Assembly: GCA_039090855.1 (NCBI GenBank)
Contig: CM077025.1
Coordinates: forward strand, 102,714,489 to 102,778,488
From: Macrothele yani
Taxonomy: Eukaryota > Arthropoda > Arachnida > Araneae > Macrothelidae
Direction of reading: 5' to 3'
Length of the DNA: 64,000 bases
In this document: piece after piece, positions 45,291-57,075 of the stretch
Layout of the letters: each line of letters opens with the position of its first letter
Numbering within the stretch: the first letter of the stretch is position 1
Position numbers and translations under genes: made by a program
The notes under the pieces: generated by a model
Seen by the model: only the letters and a program-made list of their open reading frames with translations
Databases searched by the model: none
What the model was told of the DNA's origin: nothing

Positions 45291-47721
45291 ATAAGGGTCA
45301 TTCCATGTCAAGTGATCCAAAATTTTAATACTTTTTTACCTTACCATCTTGGATTTTTTTAAAATTTGGCTCACCTAATGTACCCCTAGAGATAGTAAAA
45401 AATCCCAAGTTTTAGATTTTTGTCTGCAGTAATTTTAAAGTTATGGCCCTCTGAAATCTTTAAAAAAATGCAATTTTCAGCTGACATGTAATTCCAAAAT
45501 AAATTATTACTCAAGCTAGAAATAAGATGGAAGGTTGGGGTAAAAACCATTTTGTAGCTTATTTCATAAGCTTTCTTGTGATATGCAACATTGCTAGTTT
45601 TTGACACTTTTTAATTTCAAGGTCATACAATACAATTTTTGACCCTGAATTTCACAAAGACCTAATTTTAGTTTATTTTTTTAATTCACACCCAAAATTT
45701 TATATTTTAGCATGATTTGTGGAAAGTTTCATAATGGGATCATGGTTTCACGGATTTTTAAAAAATATTATGCAAAGGGAAAACCATTGGGATACAAAAG
45801 AAAAATTCAATTTTAATTCACAATTTTTAATTCCTTTGGACAAGGACCCTATTTTTTTTTTTTTTTTTTTTTTTTTCAAGTTTGTGCCAGTGACAAAACA
45901 CAAGGTTTAAATGTGATGCCAAACAGACCATGTCACCTACAAGCAATGGGTATCTGTTGACAGATGTACATTTGAAACATTCAACAAAACCACAGAAGAG
46001 TTTTTGGAATCATTGTGTGAACAGTTGTTGGTCCTGAAAAGACATTCTTTTATAGCAAAAAAACTGTCTGATCACTACACCCATTTGAAGGAGAACGTCA
46101 AAGAAAATGAGGCTGTGGTATCTTTTGATTTTGCAGAAAATTATGCCTTTGTATTGGAACAATGACCGTGTATTACAAGGATTCTGATGGTTAAAATTTA
46201 AAAAATATAGTTTGTATCTGAATCTTAAGCATGATACACTTGCCGTACACTTGTTTCAGAAAGGACTTATCTCATATCTAAGATCTGGATTGATACCAAA
46301 TTTGAAAAAGATCTATTACTTCTCTGATGGTTCAGCTGCACAGTTTAAAAACAAAAAAAAACTTCTCAAACATATGCCACCATGAAAGTGAGTTTGGAAT
46401 CAAAGCTGAATGGCATTTCTACACGACAGCCCACGGTAAAGGAGTATGTGATGGTCTGGGGGCAACAGTGAAACGACTTGCAGCAAGGGCAAGCCTCCAA
46501 CGACCCTTTGAAGAACAAATTATGACACTATCACAGCTGTTTGCATGGAGTCAGGCCAACATTGACTCCATTGAGTTCTTTTTTTTTTTTTAATAACGAA
46601 CAACACTTAGAAGAAGAGAAAGTGCTTGAAGAGCGGTTTCTGGTTGCAAAACCAATACCAGACACCCAAAAGTTGCACAGTTTCCTCCCTGTTTTCAGTT
46701 AAATACTGACAAAGTTATTTTCAAAGAGTGAGCAATCACACAAGTTTTCTTTGTCAGGAGATTTGAATCGTAAGCTCTCACTATCAGAAGTTAAAGGATA
46801 CGTAGCATGTGAGCCTGACAAGAAATGGTGGCTTGCTGTAGTTTTAAACAAAAACGAGACAACTGAGATGGTGGAAGTGAAGTTTCTACACCCTGAAAGC
46901 CCTGCTCCATCCTTTACATACCCACAGGACTTTGATGATGAACTTGAAGTGTCTGCCAAATCCTGACCACGGTGGAACCTATATGTCCCACTGGCCGCAC
47001 TTACTACCTTCGCAAAGAAAAGATGGACGCAGCAACCATGACACTTCAAAACTACCTTGCAAGGGATTGTTGAAGTTGTTAACGTGGAAGGGATGGTGAC
47101 AATACCAAAAGGTATGTAATTAGTTATAATTTTCAATAAATTAGCTTGTCCAAAGGAATTAAAAATTGTGAATTAAAAATTGTGAATTAAAATTGAACCA
47201 TTTTTCTTTCGCATCCCTATGGTTTTTCTTTTGCATAATGTTTTTTAAAAATTCATGAAACCATGATCCCACTGTGATCCCATTATGAAACTTTCCACAA
47301 ATGATGCTAAAATATAGAAGTTTGTGTGTGAATTTTTTCAAAATTTTTAAAAATTTGTCTTTTTGAGAAATTCAAGGTCAAAAATTGTATTGTATGACCT
47401 CGAAATTAAAAAGTGTCCAAAACTAGCAATGTTAATATCGTATGAAAGCTTATAAAATAAGCTATAAACTGGTTCTTACCCCAACCTTCTATCTCATTTC
47501 TAGCTTGAGTAATAATTTATTTTGGAATTACATGTCAGCTGAAAATTGCAGTTTTTTTTTTTTAAGATTTCAGAGGGCCATAACTTTAAAACTATTGTAG
47601 ACAAAAATCTAAAAATTTGGTTTTTTTACTATCTCTAGGTGTACATTGGTGAGCTAAATATGAAAAAATCCAAGATGGTAAGGTTTTTTCACTGGATCAC
47701 TTGACACGGAATGACCCATAA
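45291..47721 (+). mobile_element. Sola-like DNA transposon (45295-47717)
   Basis: A 4-bp duplication ATAA (45291-45294 and 47718-47721) flanks long inverted repeats of about 550 bp (45295-45845 and 47147-47717) that begin GGGTCATTCC. A 4-bp duplication is the known Sola hallmark. The long ends and internal coding region fit a cut-and-paste element. The left flank itself is palindromic (TCCTCAGTTGTG and CACAGCTGAGGA), a structure also glimpsed at 3729. The superfamily name is an inference. Confidence 0.78.
45906..47120 (+). pseudogene. Sola-like transposase, broken (copy 2)
   Basis: In several frames: VSVDRCTFETFNKTTEEF, EAVVSFDFAENYAFVLEQ, IYYFSDGSAAQFKNKK near 46312-46358, AEWHFYTTAHGKGVCDGLGA with TVKRLAARASLQRP, and VKFLHPESPAPSFTYPQ. 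Each block has its counterpart in copy 1 at 39460-38341. The frame breaks near 46165, 46590 and 46965. A T run at 46578-46590 ends the HGKG frame. Function in the cell would be transposition only. Confidence 0.72.
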
Positions 47722-48035
47722 CTCATTTCCAGATTAAAAATATGTGGTTTGAATCGCAAGAGCCGCAATCTCAAACCTAAACAAATGCATCGGCAAATTC
47801 TGCAGAGTGATGATACCTATAGCAATTCAGAAGTACTTTCAATTTTGAAAGTTACTTTTTTGTATTTAGGTATTCTTGGATCAGTCATGAAGTAACTTTT
47901 ATTCATTGTGACCTTGTTACAGTTATGCTTGCTATAATTGGATTTAACTCTATTTTAGAAGCTTTTTTAAGGCAAGTTTCATTGCTGTGTTATAAAATGA
48001 ATATTATATTAACTTGTGCTATATTTCCTTTGTAG

Positions 48036-48136
48036 AAATATTATCCACCTGATTTCGATCCTTCGAAGATCCCTCGTTTGAGATTACCTAAGGACAGACA
48101 GTACACTGTGAGATTGATGGCTCCTTGTAACATGAG
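48036..48136 (+). CDS. YJU2: YJU2 splicing factor, exon 2
   Basis: After acceptor ATTTCCTTTGTAG the exon codes [19 protein letters not shown] and [14 protein letters not shown], and ends in the first two bases of an Arg codon at donor GTATGG. This is residues 9-41 plus the split Arg42. The segment is the highly conserved YJU2 signature just before the zinc-binding part, the N-terminal region that enters the spliceosome core in known structures of the family. APCNMR replaces the usual APFNMR. Phase joins perfectly with exons 1 and 3. Confidence 0.97.
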
Positions 48137-48664
48137 GTATGGTATTGATATTTTCAGGAACTGTATATCTTTGAATAGATTTTGTTATATAAAAAAAATA
48201 ATTATGCTGGTATAAATCAAGTCTTTGCCAACAATGTTTGACTTTACTGTGTTGTTATGAGCAATCTAAAATGTTCAAATGCTAAGTTAATTTTTAGTGT
48301 TTGTATCCCCCCTCCAACATTTAGCAGTGCATCATTTATGGAAAAGATTACTGATCTGGGTACAAAGAACCAGCATTTCATAAGCATGTGAAATAGTCAG
48401 AATCTTTTAGAAGAATCTGAAGAAAAATCTGAATTGTCATTTGTGTTGAAATAAACAGATCTGAACACAAAAGCTTGCTTCCAAAAAAAAATTGCTTTTG
48501 CAAAACTTGATTTAGTTCAGCTAGTTTGTCTGAAGTTAACTTGACTATAATCCAGGGACCAGGCTGCATTTGATACTGTTGGGCAGCAGCTTCACAAAAA
48601 TATTTTGAACTGTAATAGTATCTTCACAAAATATTTTCAATAAATTTTTATTTTAACAAAAATA

Positions 48665-49052
48665 TTAGGTGTGTGCAAAAGTTCTACACGTTTTTCACAA
48701 TGCAAATTCTAAGTAAAAATTTTTAGGAACGAGTGTAACAATAGATGACGCATGTGATGGACAAAATGTTTCAAGGAGTAGGCTATAAAATGGCACCAAG
48801 TGCGCAGGTGCATCTCATTCATAAACAAAGCACACAAGGGTTAATGTGCCAAGCAATAAGAATCGCATTAGACATTGTTTGCTTTTTGAGTTCGACAAAG
48901 GCAGCAATGCAGCTAAAGCCTGCTGTAACATTTGTGACGTGTATGGTAAAGATGCAGTAGAGGAAAGCACATGTTGCAGTTGGTTCCTGAAATTCTGTGA
49001 AGGACATAGAAGCTGCAGAGAGCTCAACCACATTCTGGATGTCCATCAACAA
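48665..49052 (+). pseudogene. Mariner transposase N-terminal fragment
   Basis: The end TTAGGTGTGTGCAAAAGTTC at 48665 is close to mariner inverted repeats. The frame near 48852 reads NRIRHCLLFEFDKGSNAAKA, then DVYGKDAVEESTCCSWFLKF, the paired helix-turn-helix DNA-binding region seen also in the SETMAR mariner part. The catalytic half is missing, replaced by a short hairpin at 49053-49142. Confidence 0.82.
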
Positions 49053-49142
49053 TGATTAGGCCTAAGTTATAGAATACTGTTAAATTACTAAAAACTGTAG
49101 AATACTGAATGTCGTCAGTATTCTATAACTTAGGCCTAATCA
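49053..49142. repeat. Short hairpin at the mariner breakpoint
   Basis: The words ATTAGGCCTAAGTTATAGAA and TTCTATAACTTAGGCCTAAT are perfect inverted copies about 40 bp apart, right where the mariner coding region stops. The A/T-rich loop itself contains partial repeats (AGAATACTG). The origin is unclear: it may be a tiny foldback element or a repair product. Confidence 0.6.
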
Positions 49143-49149
49143 TCATCGC

Positions 49150-50800
49150 ACAGTGTTGGTCAACAACAGCAATGCAGAAACGCCAAGATCCCACGTGTTA
49201 AGAAGTTATGTTGCGTTCTTCTTGTGGCGCAGTTTCGAAAAAAGGTTTTTAACTTTCACTCATTTTATTCCTTATACGACTCATGACCAGTGTAGAGGCA
49301 AACGTACCCAGCTAATTATGTGGGCACGCCCTAAATTATGTTTTGTAGTGATCCACGTTATAGGACCCCCTCGCAGCCAATAGAAGCACCAGGTTCGTTC
49401 CTAAGAACTTACCCCAATATTAATACAGTATTGAGTGAACGGACGCTCCTCCCCACTTTACTATAGAGAATATCTGTGAACCAGGAGGATAGATGGAGAC
49501 TGCCGAAAAACTACAGATAAAATCTATCAATGACTACAAAGTAATTGCTGAACCACTTGAAGGAAAAGTAACAACATTTATTGGATAATATAGGAGGCTT
49601 TTGCAGGTAAGCTTGTCCATAGAAAAAGACAACGCTTTCCGTAGTGATAAATCAAAGGTCTTGCTTCCAATGGAAAGAGAAAAGTTTGTAATCGGCTAAC
49701 CTAACAATTGGCACCTATCTTCTGCTGGTGCTCTCGAGCTAGAGGGAGAGTCTTTCTCGATAAAGAGTAAGACCTGGGTCTCTTTCTGTATATCCTGTCT
49801 ATCCGAAGATCGACGCAAATCTGGGAGAGTCCCCATCCTGGGAACCTGTATCCCAAGATGCTTAAGTTACTCTCTGGCTAACGGAAAGAAATTGTGAGAG
49901 TCTCCGTCCCGGAAACCTGTATCGCCTATTTTCCTTAACCTAGAAAATAATAGTTCCGTCACGGTACATGGTATGACTGGGCCCTCAAGTACCCCTACTC
50001 TGGGTACACACGCACCCGAAAAACCTTCGAGTCACATCTCTCGCAGTTGCTCCGCACTCCTCCTGTTTCGCGAACAACAGACAGACTATCCTTTTCTCTT
50101 CGCGCCCTCCCCTCTTTCGCTTTCTCACTGTGTGTATGTCACTGCCGCTTCCTGGGCTCGAGGGCAAAGCACTCCTCTCCCTGTTGGCAAGCGACGTCAT
50201 TGTGGCCAGCACGTTTGCTACTCCCCCACCCCCTCGGCGGCATCGATGCGCCTACCCATTCCGCAGGTTTTTGTTCTTTCTACTGGATAGCTAGACCGCT
50301 TGACATACTGCATCGCCGGCGCTTCTTAGACAGGCTTAACCTGCCGCAAAAGATACAAGCATATATGAACACAATACACTTTTCTGCCTGCATACAATAC
50401 TGATGGGCAGACAACCACAGACTTCTTGGTGCCTGTCCTACGTCAAACAATGTTTGCCTGATGTCATTATCTTAATGGGTCGATCTTTATCGCACCCAAG
50501 AAAGGTGTCTCTTTTTCCTAAGCGTGAGAACTTCTGGCTTTCTTTGTAGCTTCCAAATATTTTACAAAATGTTCTGGAACTTTCGAAAGCTCTTTGTCTT
50601 TGTGGAATACGTTCTAGATTCCATTAGAAAAATACATATATGGAGGTTTTTTGTCGTATGCCCATACAACATACATTAATTTTTTTATTACATTATAAAA
50701 GATAATGTCCTTGTTACCAGTTCATTTAATGTGTGATTTCGTGATTACACAGGCATAATGTTCCATTAATTATGTGTCGTGCATCGCTAATGTTCCCACT
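49150..50800. other. GC-richer, pyrimidine-rich interval, unassigned
   Basis: The base composition differs from its neighbours, with CT-rich tracts (CCCTCCCCTCTTTCGCTTTC near 50106) and more CG. Open frames here lack start context or motifs. A solo LTR is possible (TGTTGGTCAACAACA near 49154) but no polypurine tract, primer site or duplication was found. A heat-shock-element-like array lies at 50571-50589. Confidence 0.4.
50571..50589. promoter_or_regulatory. Heat-shock-element-like motif
   Basis: GTTCTGGAACTTTCGAAAG contains alternating TTC/GAA pentamers in perfect HSE spacing (nTTCnnGAAnnTTCnnnA). A weaker TTCTAGATTCC lies at 50612-50622. This is a sequence match only, inside intron 1, and may be chance. 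Confidence 0.3.
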
Positions 50801-52304
50801 CTCACAACCAGAGTTCACCAAAATGCGTAATTACGAGTCTTAGTATGCATCAAAATTTTACCTATGTGTAAAAATACACATTTGGGAATTTTTCTCGATG
50901 CATAAAATACACACCAACGTGTAAAAATAAGTATCAGGACGATATTTCGTCTTTCAAAAACGGAAGCAAACGAAATAAAGATTTTTTCGGGAATCGTAAT
51001 TTTGTTTTCCTGTGATGTTGCATCTTTCTAGTATTGTTTTTATATATCATTTTATTCTGTAAATATTTGTATTTCAGTTTGAAAATGGCGGAAATATTTC
51101 TGAAAACGGAAATTCGACTTCGCAAAAATTCCCTTGTAATCTTTAGGTATGAGAGTGCCATGGCTTCAAGGAATTTCTCCTTTTCCGTCATAATTTGGGT
51201 TATCCGCAAGATCGATGTATAATTGAACTGAAATTTTGGGGCAGCTGGCAGTGGTGGAGCACGTTTTCTGCCTGAAACTTTCGAAAATGGAAGTTAAATG
51301 CAGTGGAGATTTCTCTCATAATTTTATTTTTCATGCGATGTTTCCTCTGCCTAGTATTGTTGTTAAATATCATTTTATTTTATAAATATTTGTATTTCAA
51401 CTTGAAAATTGAGGGAAAATGTCCAAAAACGAAATCGGATGTAGCAAAGATTTCTCCTGTAACTGTAATGTTTTCCCCCAATGATGTTCCGAACATGCCG
51501 GACATGTATTCTGTGCTCTTAAATATTCCCCCAAAAAGATTTGCACTTCGGCTTGGTAAAGGAGGGGGGGGTGCAAAAACAAAAGTGACGAAGCTGAAAA
51601 ATTTAAAAATTTGTAAGAATTGATGCATGGTGTTCAAAACTATTAATATTCTCAAAGTTACACTATTGATCTTTTATCTACAATAATGAAAGCTATTGCA
51701 TGATAGCTTTCGCGGTCCTCAGATTGAAAGTTCTTTCAGCATGATGGATAAAATTATCATCCAAGGGCATTAAAAAAAGAAAGAGTGACAATAAAGAAAT
51801 ATGTAGGGAAACAAAAGATATCAGCAAAATGAAAATTTAAGCATTGGTTACTCTGCTGCTGTGGAGTCAACAAAAGACAAATGTGGCTGTGGAACTTGCT
51901 AAGAAGTTTATTAGATACTCGTATTTTTAGATGTCTATAACAATCTCAAAAGTGCAATGTATTCACTTCTTGAACATGTTGCTGTTGCAGTGGCCATTAC
52001 ATAACATGAAAAATTTGATGTCATTGTTTTAAAATACAAATATTATATTTATTACCAAAACAAAAAGCAAAACCGATCCAAATTCTAAATGCATTGAGTA
52101 GTAGTGAAATATTTTTTAATATGAAAACAAATCTGGATTGATTTTTCATAATTGCCCAGCATGTTTGTAAGCTTTTTAATTTTATCTGTTACTTTTTCTG
52201 AAATACTCCCCACTTTTAATTAAAAATTATGCCCAAAAAATTTCTCAAAGGAGTAAAAATACTCTTAACTTTTTTTTTTTTTTTTTGCAAACTCTGCTTA
52301 TGAC
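50801..52304 (-). mobile_element. Large non-autonomous hAT element C (50809-52296)
   Basis: The ends CAGAGTTCACC and, at the right, GCAAACTCTG match the CAGAG-type ends of elements A and B in reverse orientation. Next to the right end GGAGTAAAAATACTC is the hairpin found just inside the left end of A and B. The flanking 8-mers CTCACAAC and CTTATGAC agree at five of eight positions, with transition differences, consistent with an old duplication. The interior shares the CGGAAATTCGACTTCGC and AAATATTTGTATTTCAGTTT-type blocks. Confidence 0.72.
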
Positions 52305-52541
52305 TTTTATTCAGTTGTTATTTTCAAAAAATTGTATTTTTCAAGTCCGTTTGAAACTTCATATCATTGTACACAACAAATTAAAGCCATTTTGCAAAAA
52401 CATTGTCACAAGTGAATGTAAAAGGAATAAGAATTCTTGATTAAATTCAGCAAGCAAGAAGAAGGTACAAATTGATTTGCAGCTGGGAACAATGAAAGGG
52501 TAAATTTCATGTTCGTTGTTCGCAATTTAATATATAATGTA

Positions 52542-53768
52542 CACTATATTGACAAAAGTCACCGGACACCCCTTGAAAAGCAAATGAACAGATCCGCTGC
52601 GTTGTTAAGATGTGCGGTACAGCTGCAAATTGTATAAAAACAAGCCTGCAGCTGACCGCGATCATGTTGCACTGTGAGGTTGAGTGAAAATGTCGCGGCG
52701 GGAGAGAACTGACTTTGAGAAAGGAAAGATTGTTTTGGTGTTATATTAGTCGGTTGCCCATAAGAGGAACTGAGAGGCGTTTAAACATACCCAAGTCAAC
52801 TGTTTTGGATGTACTGAATAAGTGGAAGACACATGGCGTGCCTGAAGCAGCAAAACATACCGGCAGACCAAAGGAAATCAGTGATAGAGGACATCGAAAC
52901 CTCAGGAGAGTTGTTACAGCTAATCGACGGAGAGTACTGCACAAGACCTCAGTGTACAGGTGAGTAAAAATGCTGGAACCTCGGTATGTACACATACCAT
53001 TTGCAGGGAATTTCATTCCATGGGTTACCGTGGTCCTGCGGCTGCTCATAAGCCTTTCATCTCCACTCGGAATGCTACTTGTCATTTAGCATGGTGTAAA
53101 GAACATTTATCGTGAACTGTAGATCAATGGAAATAGGTCCTATGGACTGATGAATCCAGATACATGATCCATCAGTGACTGATGAATCCAGATACACGAT
53201 CCACCATGTGTGTGTGTGTGTGACGGCAGCCGGAGGAATGCTATTTACCACAGTGTACTGTCCTATGGTCAAGTTTGGAGCCGGCCCATTGGTTATCATG
53301 GATAAACCTGTTAACCAGCATGTCTACCTCGATATTCTGGACAATTATGCCCTACCAACTCTGTGGCAATACTATGGAACTGACCCTTGTTGGTACCAGC
53401 AGGATAATGCACTGAGCCATAAAGCAAGGACTGTTACGGCGTGGTTTGATGATAATTCTGTATCGTGTGTGGACTGGCCAGCACAGAGCCCTGATCTTAA
53501 TCCCATAGAGCACCTATAGGATGAATTAGAGCTCCACATAAGAAGTTTAGAGCCATAGCCTACTACTAAGCAACAGTTAGTGGCAGCATTATGTACTGAA
53601 TGGAAGTGCATACCTATTGCTGTGTTCCAAAACCTTGTCAAAAGCATGTCTGGAAGGGTCAGTACATGCATTAAGGCCAAAGGTGGACCGACGCCATCCT
53701 AATGTATGTCAGTAAATGCTATGTCGTGTTTCTCTTCTAGGTGTCTGGTGACCTTTGTCAATATAGTG
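52542..53768 (+). mobile_element. Tc1-like transposon copy 2 (degenerate)
   Basis: Same family as 1515-2751. The ends begin CACTATATTGACAAAAGTCA and are flanked by TA. Length is 1,227 bp. The right end is slightly diverged (GGTGTCTGGTGACC). It contains a small internal duplication near 53150-53200, where GATGAATCCAGATACA is present twice, followed by a GT repeat. Confidence 0.88.
52690..53705 (+). pseudogene. Tc1-like transposase, broken (copy 2)
   Basis: The start at 52690 gives MSRRERTDFEKGKIV before a shift. Then come TERRLNIPKSTVLDVLNKWK and AAKHTGRPKEISDRG, the first DDE block TDESRYTIHH near 53175-53204, WYQQDNALSHKARTVTAWF with an intact D, and CVDWPAQSPDLNPIEHL, after which a stop replaces W. 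Compared with copy 1, the second catalytic block is better kept here. Several indels prevent translation. Confidence 0.85.
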
Positions 53769-53932
53769 TATACGTATAGCAGAGTCAGGACACTGTTTTC
53801 CCATACATCCGTAGAACATTATCAAACATGAGGAACAGTAAAAATTGATTCAATTAATGAACAAATAATAATAATTGATATGGCCATGTAAATTAAGTTC
53901 AACACAACTTTAGTATGTTCTGAACTTAAATA

Positions 53933-55823
53933 GATGAGAGCAGAGATTGTGCTAGGATTTTTTTTAAAGGGTAAAAATACTCCTTCACATTTTTTGAAGG
54001 AGTATTTTTCTTTCCAAGGGAGTAATTTTAGAGAACAAACAATTATCGCATTAAATTTTAGCTAAAAATATTTAATATAAAAACAACTAATTATATCTAT
54101 ATATAAATATGTCAACATGAATTAGCATGTAATTGAATTTCTTTTATATAAAAAAGATAAATCGTAATTTATCAAAATTTTACCTACTTGTCGTGTTTTA
54201 TTCATTTGGCTACAAAAAAATTTGTTTTGCTCTTGAAAGACTGTACCAAAACTTGTGTGTGTGGTGCTTCAGAGATTCAGATTCTACACACTCGAACTTC
54301 AAAAAGAGCTATTGTGGAGGAAGGAAATCTACAGTCTATCTCAATCACGAAAGATAAAATAAACCTTCATTGAACATTGTGATGTGCAAGTTTAGTATTA
54401 CAAAGGTCAACTAATTTATTATTTTTGAACATGTTTTCCTTCAGCTCTAGAATTTTTTTTTTTTTTCTTGAATACTATGTGTGAGATGTACAGTTCACAT
54501 AATTAAGACTTGGTTGATTCAATCATTCTTCTGATATGAGGAATGTCCAGTTTCTCCAGGGAAAATAACATTTAACAGTAATTCAGGACAGTGGAAACAT
54601 TGCGAAAAAATATTACGATTACGAAAAAAAATCTTCGCTCCGTCCGACTTCCGTTTTCGGAAATTTTTCCTCCATTTTCAAGCTGAAACACAATCAGTTA
54701 TCAAACAAAATTATATTTTACAATAAAAATGAGCAGAGAAAATATTGCGAGGGAAAAAAAAAATTACGATTACAGATTAAATCTGCAGTTCGTCTAACTT
54801 CCGTTTTCGAAAGTTTTGAAAGACGAAATTCCGTCCCCAACCGGACCCCGCCCCTCTTCCCCCCTTCAACACCACCACGCATGCACACACACCACCTCCA
54901 AAAAAATTATCTTTAGTTTTGATGACAACAAAGTCAGAGTTACTCTTCAAATCTGCGAAAGAAACTCGTGCCTAAAGTTTACAAGGAAATTTTTGCTTCG
55001 TCGAACTTCCGTTATCTGAAACTATTGTCTACACTTTCAAGCTGAAGTGCAAACATTTATGCAATAAATTGATATTTAATAACAATACTGGACAGAGGAA
55101 ACTTCGCGAAAAAAAGAAATTATGATCGCGAGAAAAATTTTCACTTCGTTTAGCTTTCGTTTTCGGAAGTTCTGAAAAACGAAATACCGTTCCCCAGACG
55201 TAAAATAAGACCCCCACCACTCTCACTAATCCTCCGAAAATAAAACATTATCTTCAGTTGTTTGTCTTTTTCATTGCTCTCAAGTATAACTGAAATGTGG
55301 AATTCCGCGAATCCGAAGAACAATCTCATGCCTGATTCGTAACAGTCCGTGATATGCAAACTGAACTGCTCAAACGGCTACGCATGGAAGCCGATTCACA
55401 GGTCCATAAACTAATTATGTTCTCGACATGAACTATGTATATTCGTTATACATCGTTCATGTCGGGAACATAATCATTTCAATTTTCGGAACTCTGAACG
55501 GTCCATTTCTGGAGCACGTATTTTTACAAAGGATACGTTTTTAACACAGGAATTGTGCGAGCACTCCAAACACGGACCCAAGATTTTATATTTATATATT
55601 TTTTTCTTAAAATTTCATAGGGCGGGAGACTCCCGCTTAACAGCTTTGTTTCGGCGGGAATCCCGCCCTGAAATTTAGCCCCTGAGATGGCAATTAAACG
55701 AACTTCAAAACATGTTGCAAAACAATGCATAAAAATATGCATTGCTAAATTTTAAAGCGTATTCGGCGTTTTCAAGGTGTGAAATACGCGTGTAGAGGCG
55801 TTATCGCGATCTCTGGATGAGAG
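53933..55823 (+). mobile_element. Large non-autonomous hAT element B (53941-55815)
   Basis: The duplication GATGAGAG (53933-53940 and 55816-55823) flanks ends CAGAGATTGTG and CGCGATCTCTG. It is colinear with element A (15923-18407) for most of its length, in the same orientation, without the nested insertion that A carries. The part 54820-54900 is pyrimidine-rich and variable. A short inverted repeat (GACATGAACTATGTA / ACATCGTTCATGTC) lies at 55424-55460. No transposase is present. Confidence 0.9.
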
Positions 55824-57003
55824 TCACTAATAACAGCTGCAACCACCTCAGAGTTCAAGGCATATCACTCCCCACTGATGTTTTTCATCTGATTAGGGAA
55901 CAAGTAAAAGTAAGAGGTCTGGAGAATAGAGTGAGTTATGAAGTAATTCAAATTCTGAAATCTGTGCAGCAGGCAGTCTTTGCAATCAGTTTTGAAGTTC
56001 ATCCAACTCAAAATGTTATTTTTCTGCTAATGTCTTGATTCCTTATGCAAAGCTTGGTTAGATAATGTGTTTCGTAGATTATTTGATTTATTTTGCATCT
56101 AAATATCTATTTACTTTCGTCTGTTTAAAAAAAAAATCCAAGAAAAAATTTGGATCTTAGAAAATTAGAAATATGCCTATTTGAAAAATGAGGTTGGCAT
56201 GCCTGGTCACTTCATAATGTGACTGTGGCATAGCACTTATTAAAGGATGCTGACTCCTGGTCTAAATAGTGGTTAAAGTGGCTGAAAACAATAAAAGAAG
56301 ACAATGTTTAAAGAATGAAAAAAGGTTTATACAGCATAAGGTCAAATGTTCATAAGCACCAAGAGTGTTGGAATTCTGATGTAGAGAAAATCCTGACTGT
56401 CATAAATTTAGGTCATTCAGAGAACAGTGACTACTTAAAATCAAACTGAATGACCTGCCAACTTGGATACTGATCAAGTTCAGAGTTATCTTGTAAATTA
56501 AGGACCAGACAGCATAGGAAAGACATATTTTTTTTATTTATTTTTCTTTCCAGATTGTTGTTCAAAGATGGAGGAAAAGTCAAAAGCGAGTGGTTGCTTT
56601 TACGTAGAAATAAAAACTGTGTCATTGTTGATGCAAATGTGCCGTATTTTCACTGTTCCCATGTAGTGACTCCTTTAGAAAATTTGAGAATTACATTACC
56701 CTGGAGCAGGAATTGAACCCACATCTGATTTCCATTTAAACATGCTATCTGGTACACAACACAGGACAACCATAAGAATTACATTGCCCTGAAAGGGGAA
56801 ATTCATTTCCCACTTAAATGTATAAATATTGTATTTTGTTTTCCCTGCATTATTTTTGGGAACATACCACCAAAAACACCACAAGTAGCTTATCCGAAAA
56901 GGATTTTTGTGATTGGAAACATTTACATCCCAAAGTTCATGAGCATGAAAATTCACACGAGCATTATGGAAATTATTTTCATTTTTTCTTTGGAGGGAGG
57001 GAG
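55824..57003. other. Unassigned intron 2 interval with a SINE fragment
   Basis: No gene seen. At 56697-56760 the minus strand has a tRNA-like unit (GGTAGC-like A box degraded to GATAGCATGTTTAAATGG; B box GTGGGTTCAATTCCTGC) of SINE family 2. A second partial repeat of GAATTACATTGCCCTG lies directly after it. Confidence 0.5.
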
Positions 57004-57075
57004 TTAATGACCACCACATGAGCAACTCAATGGGCTGTAAGTCACTGATTTGGGGCCACTGATTCTGGGGGGGGG
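57004..57075 (-). repeat. SINE family 1 tail fragment
   Basis: ACCACATGAGCAACTCAATG and the following GGGCTGTAAG match the 3' body and tail of family 1 on the minus strand. The tRNA-like head is absent and a G run (57066-57075) ends the match. Confidence 0.65.

Noticed and set aside
49973..50403. Overlapping open frames in the CT-rich tract
   Set aside because: Both strands and several frames are open because of composition. There is no motif or conserved-looking segment.
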